A program made the position numbers and the translations under genes. A stretch of 37,653 nucleotides of DNA from an uncultured Luminiphilus sp. (GTDB lineage: Bacteria; Pseudomonadota; Gammaproteobacteria; Pseudomonadales; Halieaceae): assembly GCA_905479205.1 (NCBI GenBank), contig CAJQLP010000087.1, positions 1 to 37,653 of the forward strand, written 5' to 3'. Position 1 is the first letter of the stretch. The number at the start of each line of letters is the position of its first letter. Below are positions 32,244-37,653 of this stretch, piece after piece. Below the pieces are notes generated by a model, which did no database searches, had not been told where the DNA came from, and saw only the letters and a list, made by a program, of their open reading frames with translations.

Positions 32244-33820
32244 TTCGTTCTTTGATGATCTCTAGTAGACAGTAGCTCGGCTGCGTGGGCAGCAAAGCCG
32301 GTTCCGGCTTGGGCGTAGAGATTAAATGCTGAGATACCAGCCTCACGCATTTCATCGGCATGGCCCTCGTGGCGGACTACTGCAGCGAGTTCGCCTTTGT
32401 AACCCATACTGCGTAATAAGTCGGCGACAAGCATGTTTTCTGGGTGATTAGTAAGAGCGAGCATCACGAGGTGCACATCATCAAGATTCAGTCGGAACCA
32501 AAAATCAGGATCTGATGCGTCAGCATTGACCACACGTCTCTGTTCAGTGAGATGCTCCGTGACCCGTCGCTCCAATGCCTCTACACCGAGAACGCGTCGT
32601 CCCCACTTGGGCGCTAGGGATTCATAGGCTCCCGTTCCAACGCGGCCCATACCCAAGATAACAACGCTGACATTGTCCGTAGGTTCGTAGCTATCGATCA
32701 GTTTTGGGGACTGGAAGCTGAGCAGCCTGTCGCGATGTTTTCGATAAATCTCGTGGGTGGCTTTGTTTATCGGTGCCGCAGCGACAAAGCTCACCGCTAC
32801 CGCAATGGACAGCGCCGCGCTCCATTCTGTGTCCACCCAGTTCACTGCAGCGGCAACAGAGATGACGATTAAGCCAAACTCACTGTGGTTGGCAAGGGCC
32901 CCAGATGCCAATACGGCTGTTCTTGGGCTTGCATGAAACCGAGTCATCAGAGGGAAATAAAGTAGGGGCTTTACGGTTGCGAGTAGGCCGAAAGCTACGG
33001 CGATGACGATCAGTGTCGTCGACGGCCATCCCCCCAGGCCAATTGACAGGAAAAACCCAACTAAAAAGAGGTCTTTCAGTTGAACAAGGTTATTACCCAT
33101 TGCCTTGGACTTTGGATGTCCGGCGAGGACGGCACCTACAATGAGCGCGCCTAAATCACCTTTGATTCCCACTGATTCAGATAACTGTGCTGAGCCTATC
33201 GCAAGTGCTAGGCCTAGCAAGGTGAGCAGCTCCCCGTAGCCTGCAACAGTGAGCAATCGGAGAATGAGAGGCCGGAGGGGGATAATCAAGAGCATACCGA
33301 GTGCATACCAAGTCGGGACTTTGCCGGCGGCAATAGCGAGAAAGCTGACAGCGACGAGGTCTTGAACAATAAGGATGCCAATTGCCAATATGGCGTGGCT
33401 CGATTGCACCTCGCCTCGCTCTTCCATGGTTTGAATAACAAAAACGGTACTAGAAAACGTCAATCCGAAGGCAATAATCGCAGCGCCGGTAACCGTAAGG
33501 TCGAATGCGGGCAGGGCCGTGGCGAGGCCTATTAGAAGCAGAAAGACTGCCAGCTGTGTTACCGCCATGTGTATAAGCGTCGTCCCCCAAACCTTTGTCT
33601 CTAACAGTTTTTTGGGTTCCAGTTTTAAGCCAATGGTAAATAGTAATAGAGTGATGCCGAGCTCAGCTAGAGTTTCGAGCAGTGGCCCGCTGTCCATATT
33701 GAATTCGTGCAGCACAAAGCCTGCCGTGAGATAGCCGATCAGCGCGGGAAAACCTATTGCCCGACTGGCCATGCCGCACAGCAAGGCTACGAGAATAATA
33801 AAAGGTTCTACGATGATCAC
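32240..33820 (-). CDS. CPA2-family monovalent cation:proton antiporter with TrkA-N domain (KefB/YbaL-like)
   Basis: 526 residues. The membrane half (about 1-375) has some 11-12 spans in the Kef/NhaA-like layout, with ELGITLLLFTIGLKLEP, IAFGLTFSSTVFVIQ, ILIVQDLVAVSFLAIA and KGDLGALIVGAVLAGHPKS; FSSTVF and the QDLVAV site are family hallmarks. The last ~140 residues form a Rossmann RCK/TrkA-N domain (VSVVILGMGRVGTGAYESL). A K+ or Na+ efflux role is likely, controlled by nucleotide or redox ligand. The start is GTG at 33820, overlapping the preceding small gene as GTGA. No Kef glutathione ancillary gene is present. Confidence 0.9.
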   Translation of the reverse strand: MIIVEPFIILVALLCGMASRAIGFPALIGYLTAGFVLHEFNMDSGPLLETLAELGITLLLFTIGLKLEPKKLLETKVWGTTLIHMAVTQLAVFLLLIGLATALPAFDLTVTGAAIIAFGLTFSSTVFVIQTMEERGEVQSSHAILAIGILIVQDLVAVSFLAIAAGKVPTWYALGMLLIIPLRPLILRLLTVAGYGELLTLLGLALAIGSAQLSESVGIKGDLGALIVGAVLAGHPKSKAMGNNLVQLKDLFLVGFFLSIGLGGWPSTTLIVIAVAFGLLATVKPLLYFPLMTRFHASPRTAVLASGALANHSEFGLIVISVAAAVNWVDTEWSAALSIAVAVSFVAAAPINKATHEIYRKHRDRLLSFQSPKLIDSYEPTDNVSVVILGMGRVGTGAYESLAPKWGRRVLGVEALERRVTEHLTEQRRVVNADASDPDFWFRLNLDDVHLVMLALTNHPENMLVADLLRSMGYKGELAAVVRHEGHADEMREAGISAFNLYAQAGTGFAAHAAELLSTRDHQRTK

Positions 33821-34188
33821 GGCGTATCCCGTCTTTGGGCGATTGGAAGGAGCAGCGCGACCGTTGCTAAAATGATTAGCGCAACTTCGATGATGGATAC
33901 CAGGCGAGAGAGATCAGTGGGGGTTCCAATATTCAGTAGTGACGTGGAACAGAATAATATTGCCAAAATAAGGCTAAGCCGCGCGGTACCCATCAGACCC
34001 ATTGCTAGAAGTAATAATGTAATGCCTCTGCCCACGTCTAGAATGACGTCCAGAGAGAGAGGGTGTTGCCAGAGCGTCGCAACGTGAAGGCCTCCTGCTA
34101 CGAGCGCTAAGAGCATCGACAGCAATCTGGCTACTTGTCCAATGAAAAAGTAGTCGTGTTTTAGATTCTCCACGGGCTCGGCTGGCAT
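33817..34188 (-). CDS. Small membrane protein of unknown function, coupled to the antiporter
   Basis: 123 residues. Three to four predicted membrane helices (about 18-36, 53-66, 68-85, 97-115) and short polar ends; no motif I recognise. The ATG at 34188 is preceded by GGAG with an 8-base gap. Its stop overlaps the antiporter GTG start as GTGA, so the two are made together; an accessory role to the antiporter is an inference from that coupling. The antiporter is in turn coupled to ogt, giving a three-gene operon. Confidence 0.75.
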   Translation of the reverse strand: MPAEPVENLKHDYFFIGQVARLLSMLLALVAGGLHVATLWQHPLSLDVILDVGRGITLLLLAMGLMGTARLSLILAILFCSTSLLNIGTPTDLSRLVSIIEVALIILATVALLLPIAQRRDTP

Positions 34189-34275
34189 GGGTCATACTCC
34201 AAGTCTCAATCCTTGAGGCTTGTATGGGTGAGTGGATTAGTCTCTAGGCTCTGATTTTGCATTACACTGCGCCAT

Positions 34276-35232
34276 ATGTCAGCGTCCCATTTGCTCAAGT
34301 TAATCGATCAGCCGCCCGCTCGGTCCCGCGATGCTCTCGCGACGGCGCTGGAGACAACGCTTGTTGAGCTTGAAGACTGGCTATTGGCGCTTCGAAGTGA
34401 TGGGTTCACTATTGTCGAAAGTGACGGCGTTTTGTTTTTATCGGAACCTGTTGAATGGTTGCAGCCGCAGCTCATCTCTGGAAGTACGGAAGTGGCGCTT
34501 GAGGTCGTTGTGGAGACGCCGTCGACAAACGATGAGCTCCTGCAGCGTGCGCAGGAGACATCGATTCATCGCACAGCGGTGCTAGCTGAGTGTCAAACGG
34601 CGGGTCGTGGACGTTTAGGACGTCGTTGGGTGAGTCCTGTTGCTCGAAACGTGTATTTATCGATTGGCTGGCAATATGCAATCGGTGTCGAGGCTCTGCA
34701 GGGATTGAGTTTGGCCGTGGGCGCAGCCATAGCCGATGCCCTTGAGCATCGCTTTGGTGCAGAATTAGAGCTTAAATGGCCCAACGATCTCTATGTAAAC
34801 GGCGCCAAGTGCGGTGGTGTGTTGATTGACGTCACCGGTGACCTAGCCAATGCCTGTACTGTGGTCGTCGGCGTGGGCCTTAATCTGCAAATGCCTTCTG
34901 GCGCCGCAGAGCAGATTGACCAGGCCTGGAGTTCTATTGATTCGGTTGTTAAGGGCAGTTTTACGCGCAATGACGTGGCTGCAACTATGCTCGAGGCACT
35001 CGTCGCTGTATTGCGCGATTATCCTGCGACGGGCTTTTCTGCTTGGCGCGAAAGATGGCAGCAACGGGATTTTTTTAAAGGACAGTTTGTCGCCGTGAGT
35101 GGTACTGCAGGCGGACACGGAATTGCTCTTGGGGTCAGTGATACGGGTGCACTATTACTTGATGATAAAGGCGTGGTACGCGCTATTAATGGCGGCGATG
35201 CAAGCTTGAGGCCGCAAAGGAAGGCAACGTAG
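34276..35232 (+). CDS. birA: Biotin--protein ligase and biotin operon repressor BirA
   Basis: 318 residues. It activates biotin and attaches it to carboxylase carrier protein, and can repress biotin genes through its N-terminal helix-turn-helix (about 1-62, ATALETTLVELEDWLLALR). The ligase domain has ETPSTNDELLQ, AECQTAGRGRLGRRWVSP (biotinyl-AMP loop, about 110-120), KWPNDLYVNGAKCGGVLI and VVGVGLNL; the C-terminal domain is about 270-318. No clear ribosome binding site precedes the ATG at 34276. coaX starts at the base after its stop. Confidence 0.96.
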   Translation: MSASHLLKLIDQPPARSRDALATALETTLVELEDWLLALRSDGFTIVESDGVLFLSEPVEWLQPQLISGSTEVALEVVVETPSTNDELLQRAQETSIHRTAVLAECQTAGRGRLGRRWVSPVARNVYLSIGWQYAIGVEALQGLSLAVGAAIADALEHRFGAELELKWPNDLYVNGAKCGGVLIDVTGDLANACTVVVGVGLNLQMPSGAAEQIDQAWSSIDSVVKGSFTRNDVAATMLEALVAVLRDYPATGFSAWRERWQQRDFFKGQFVAVSGTAGGHGIALGVSDTGALLLDDKGVVRAINGGDASLRPQRKAT

Positions 35233-35976
35233 ATGACGATTCACTGTTTGGTGATTGATGTTGGAAACAGTAGCATCAAATGGGCTGTGGCTGACGTTAC
35301 TAAGCCGGTATCGCTTGATTCTGTATATCGTTGCGAGCGCACGGCGCAAGCATTGCTCGATGATCTTCGCCGTAATGCGGTGGACCTATTGTCTGTATGG
35401 ATGTCGAGTGTGGCTGGATCGGCATTTGATCGGGAGTTAATCGAAGCTCTGCAGCGCGAAGGGTGGCAGCACGTTGTTGCTGAGCCGGCAGCGGCGGTCG
35501 AGCTCGGTCTCGTTAATAGCTATGCGGTGGCGGAAACAATGGGCGTCGACCGCTGGCTTGCGATGCTCGCGGCTCGTTACCAAAGGGAAAGTGCGTTGCT
35601 AGTGGTTGATGTGGGTACTGCTCTGACGATCGATGTCGTGGCGGCCGATGGCCGCCACGAAGGCGGCTATATTTTGCCGGGAGTGCAGCTCATGGAGCGT
35701 GCATTGACGCGAGATACACAGCGTGTGCGATTTTCCGATGGGGCCCATCAATCGCTTGCCCCGGGGCAATCGACTGCACAGTGTGTTACCAGTGGCGTAT
35801 GGCTCGCGGCAGTGGGTGCAGTGCGACTTGCTATGTCGAATCACCCCGTGCATGAGCTTGTCCTAGCCGGAGGCGGAGCCGACGCCTTGATGAATTTAGG
35901 TTTGAGTGGTGAGTTTCGCCCTAACTTGGTCCTTGAAGGATTAGTAATTCGCGCATTAGTCGCATTAGAGGCTTGA
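35233..35976 (+). CDS. coaX: Type III pantothenate kinase
   Basis: 247 residues. CoaX phosphorylates pantothenate, the first step of coenzyme A synthesis, and is the type not inhibited by CoA. Motifs: the phosphate loop VIDVGNSSIKWAVAD, GVDRWLAMLAA, VVDVGTALTIDVV (about 125-137), GGYILPGVQLM and VLAGGGAD. The ATG follows the birA stop directly. The birA-coaX pairing is the common one in gammaproteobacteria with CoaX. Confidence 0.96.
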   Translation: MTIHCLVIDVGNSSIKWAVADVTKPVSLDSVYRCERTAQALLDDLRRNAVDLLSVWMSSVAGSAFDRELIEALQREGWQHVVAEPAAAVELGLVNSYAVAETMGVDRWLAMLAARYQRESALLVVDVGTALTIDVVAADGRHEGGYILPGVQLMERALTRDTQRVRFSDGAHQSLAPGQSTAQCVTSGVWLAAVGAVRLAMSNHPVHELVLAGGGADALMNLGLSGEFRPNLVLEGLVIRALVALEA

Positions 35977-36044
35977 CCTCGGCGCAAGATATCGACATTA
36001 TTCGCAACCTTTCCGGTAGCCCCATTCTTGGAGCACCGCGCGAA

Positions 36045-36120
36045 GCTGGCGTAGCTCAGTAGGTAGAGCAGCTGATTTGTAATCAGCCGGTCGGGGGTTC
36101 GATTCCTCTCGCCAGCTCCA
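36045..36120 (+). tRNA. tRNA-Thr (anticodon TGT)
   Basis: 76 nt with acceptor arms GCTGGCG/CGCCAGC, D arm AGCTCAGTAGGTAGAGC, anticodon stem CTGAT/ATCAG around TTTGTAA (anticodon TGT), T arm GGGGTTCGATTCCTC and encoded CCA after discriminator T. No strong promoter was seen in the 68 bp after coaX, so it may be cut from a birA-coaX readthrough transcript. Confidence 0.98.
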
Positions 36121-36137
36121 ATTTTTCGGAGTTCATC

Positions 36138-36899
36138 ATGGATTTAAACGAAAAAGTTGTCGCTATTACTGGTGGCGCGCAAGGGCTAGGTTTATCCATG
36201 GCCCGCGCTTTTGCTGCTCGCGGCGCGAAGCTTGCCCTTATTGACATCAATAATGACGTTCTCGAACGTGCCAAGGCTGAACTCACCGAGGCAGGTGCCA
36301 GCGTTGCCACTTTTACTACCAACGTCGCAGATGAAGAGAGTGTTACGCAAACTTTCTCGGCCATTATCGATACCTTCGGTCAGCTCAACGGGCTGATCAA
36401 CAATGCGGGCATCACTCGCGATGGTTTAATGCTCAAAGTTAAAGACGGGAAAGTGGTCGACAAAATGGCTCTCGCGCAATGGCAAATGGTCATTGACGTC
36501 AACCTTACAGGCGTTTTCTTATGTGGCCGTGAGGCCGCAGCTCGAATGATTGAGTCGGGGTCCGAGGGCGTTATCGTCAACATTTCGAGTATCTCTAAGG
36601 CGGGAAATTTTGGCCAAACCAACTACTCAGCTGCAAAATCTGGCGTCGCGGCGATGGCGGTAACGTGGGCCAAGGAGCTCGCTCGCTATGGAATAAGAGC
36701 AGGCGCTATCGCCCCAGGTTTTATCGCGACTGAAATGGTTATGGGTATGAAGCCTGAGGCCCTCGAGAAAATGGCGGCGGGTATTCCTCTCAAGCGCCTA
36801 GGTCAGCCCGATGAAATTGCTCAGATGGCGATTACTATCTTTGAAAACGACTATATTTCTGGGCGGGTTTTCGAGGTCGATGGCGGCTTACGCCTGTAA
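36138..36899 (+). CDS. Short-chain dehydrogenase/reductase (FabG-like)
   Basis: 253 residues. Classical SDR: cofactor motif [15 protein letters not shown] (about 11-25), NNAG in [12 protein letters not shown], the catalytic Ser in [12 protein letters not shown], Tyr-x3-Lys in [13 protein letters not shown], and the C-terminal [12 protein letters not shown]. An insertion ([15 protein letters not shown], about 100-115) distinguishes it from the canonical fatty-acid FabG, so it may reduce an acyl-CoA or other substrate; the specific function is not certain. It lies between tRNA-Thr and tRNA-Tyr, with only 17 bp to the former. Confidence 0.88.
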   Translation: MDLNEKVVAITGGAQGLGLSMARAFAARGAKLALIDINNDVLERAKAELTEAGASVATFTTNVADEESVTQTFSAIIDTFGQLNGLINNAGITRDGLMLKVKDGKVVDKMALAQWQMVIDVNLTGVFLCGREAAARMIESGSEGVIVNISSISKAGNFGQTNYSAAKSGVAAMAVTWAKELARYGIRAGAIAPGFIATEMVMGMKPEALEKMAAGIPLKRLGQPDEIAQMAITIFENDYISGRVFEVDGGLRL

Positions 36900-36989
36900 A
36901 ACAGCGGCTTGCGTCGATTAGACCCGCCGCCGAGTATGCGCTAAGCGCGTCTCGCCCAGCCAAGGTAAAAAATTAACTGTTAAAAGCAG

Positions 36990-37015
36990 TTGACATCAAG
37001 GGTTGACGTCAAGAG
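36990..37015. repeat. 13-bp imperfect direct repeat TTGACRTCAAGRG in the tRNA promoter
   Basis: The sequence TTGACATCAAGGG is followed directly by TTGACGTCAAGAG, 11 of 13 bases identical with a 13-bp period. The first copy contains the -35 hexamer and the second fills the spacer. Confidence 0.6.
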
Positions 37016-37018
37016 AAT
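36990..37018 (+). promoter_or_regulatory. sigma70 promoter for the tRNA-Tyr/Gly/Thr-tuf operon
   Basis: A perfect TTGACA (36990-36995), a 17-bp spacer and GAGAAT (37013-37018), with GCGCCC (37021-37026) near the start site as a GC-rich discriminator expected for stringent control. A second TTGAC-like motif (TTGACG, 37003-37008) lies inside the spacer. Transcription would begin near 37025, only a few bases before tRNA-Tyr. Confidence 0.65.
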
Positions 37019-37030
37019 ATGCGCCCTCTT

Positions 37031-37114
37031 GGAGGGGTTCCCGAGTGGCCAAAGGGATCAGACTGTAAATCTGACGCGAAAGCTTCGGTGGTTCGAATCC
37101 ACCTCCCTCCACCA
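37031..37114 (+). tRNA. tRNA-Tyr (anticodon GTA)
   Basis: 84 nt, class II. Acceptor GGAGGGG/CCCTCC, D arm CCCGAGTGGCCAAAGGGA, anticodon loop CTGTAAA (GTA), a long variable arm around CGCGAAAGCTTCG, T arm GGTTCGAATCCACC and encoded CCA. It opens the Tyr-Gly-Thr-tuf cluster conserved in gammaproteobacteria. Confidence 0.98.
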
Positions 37115-37230
37115 TAGGTTAAGGCCATCGGAAGCTAACAATTTATCCGAGGGTTAGTAATGGATTAGTACAGGCACGGTGAGTCCATGTCGGTACGCCG
37201 TTGTGTTGTGGGATCCCGAAGGTTGTTCTT

Positions 37231-37304
<74 letters not shown>

Positions 37305-37324
37305 TTAACGGTTGGGCAGATTTG

Positions 37325-37400
<76 letters not shown>

Positions 37401-37520
37401 GTTTCAGCGCCATGGCGGTGCTGGTATTAGTCGCAGTCAGCAGTTGTTGTCTGCATGAAAAAAACAGAAAAACAGGCGTCAGTTAGCGCGCCCTGAATTG
37501 ATTCAGGAGAAAAGGTCGAC

Positions 37521-37653
37521 ATGTCGAAGGAATCATTTGAGCGTTCGAAGCCCCACGTCAACGTGGGAACGATTGGGCACGTAGACCACGGTAAGACGAC
37601 GCTGACAGCGGCGTTGACCCGTGTTTGCGCGGAAGTATTTGGTGGTACAGCGG
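37521..37653 (+). CDS. tuf: Elongation factor Tu, N-terminal part (runs off the right edge)
   Basis: 44 codons are visible. EF-Tu brings aminoacyl-tRNA to the ribosome. The N-terminus [19 protein letters not shown] and the G1 loop [10 protein letters not shown] are unmistakable. AGGAG and AAGG precede the ATG. The preceding tRNA cluster identifies it as the tRNA-linked copy (tufB of E. coli). Confidence 0.98.
   Translation, partial: MSKESFERSKPHVNVGTIGHVDHGKTTLTAALTRVCAEVFGGTA

Noticed and set aside
36931..36954. Hairpin after the SDR gene as a terminator
   Set aside because: The GCGC/GCGC stem has imperfect flanking pairs and no T-run follows; it may be a chance GC-rich palindrome.

Overview
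The window looks like the chromosome of a free-living, aerobic gammaproteobacterium. It has the E. coli-like trio nsrR/rnr/rlmB, the rpsF-rpsR-rplI-dnaB ribosomal/replication block, the glyA-nrdR-ribD-ribE-ribBA-ribH-nusB-thiL-pgpA block, and the birA-coaX-tRNA-tuf block. Base composition is moderate (about half G+C) and start codons are often TTG or GTG. The direct rpsF-rpsR junction without priB, a DUF2232 membrane gene before rplI, and a lambda-P-like replication protein beside dnaB fit a marine oligotrophic lineage such as the OM60/NOR5-SAR92 area. That placement is inference from gene content only.

Left edge (1-1129): the start of a tyrosine-recombinase-like gene abuts the 3' end of tRNA-Leu(CAG), so the window probably opens inside an integrated element. 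The NO-sensing Rrf2 regulator NsrR follows. Region 1130-8059 carries RNA decay and modification (rnr, rlmB), ribosomal proteins S6, S18 and L9 with a membrane protein, and the replicative helicase dnaB. Facing dnaB tail to tail (8056-9763) are a lambda-P-like helicase loader and a protein with three DnaT-type repeats, which look like a helicase-loading/restart module. radA, a 3' relic of gdhA, and ettA follow.

Region 13221-17000 (minus strand) is a tightly coupled operon: ugd, the retropepsin-like rimB, the glutamate ligase rimK and an M14 zinc peptidase. This is a plausible write/trim system for glutamate tails on S6, whose gene with an acidic tail lies in the same window. Region 17184-24317 is the glyA-nrdR-riboflavin-nusB-thiL-pgpA operon. 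It has two surprises: ribD is frameshifted, and the RibBA-like protein lacks the catalytic motifs of both its domains. Region 24323-28133 (minus) makes isoprenoid precursors (dxs, xseB, ispA) behind a membrane-anchored SGNH-fold gene. A GGDEF protein is divergent from it across nested inverted repeats.

Region 29468-34188 holds housekeeping and stress genes: hslR, a GMP/IMP nucleotidase, cysQ, a ydcH-like gene, an ogt-type methyltransferase, and a CPA2 antiporter coupled to a small membrane protein. The right end (34276-37653) has birA, coaX, tRNA-Thr, an SDR reductase, then tRNA-Tyr, tRNA-Gly, tRNA-Thr and the start of tuf. Genes are packed closely: several convergent pairs end within 5 bp of each other or overlap, and many adjacent genes overlap through ATGA, GTGA or TTGA. 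There is no CRISPR array, rRNA or complete insertion sequence.
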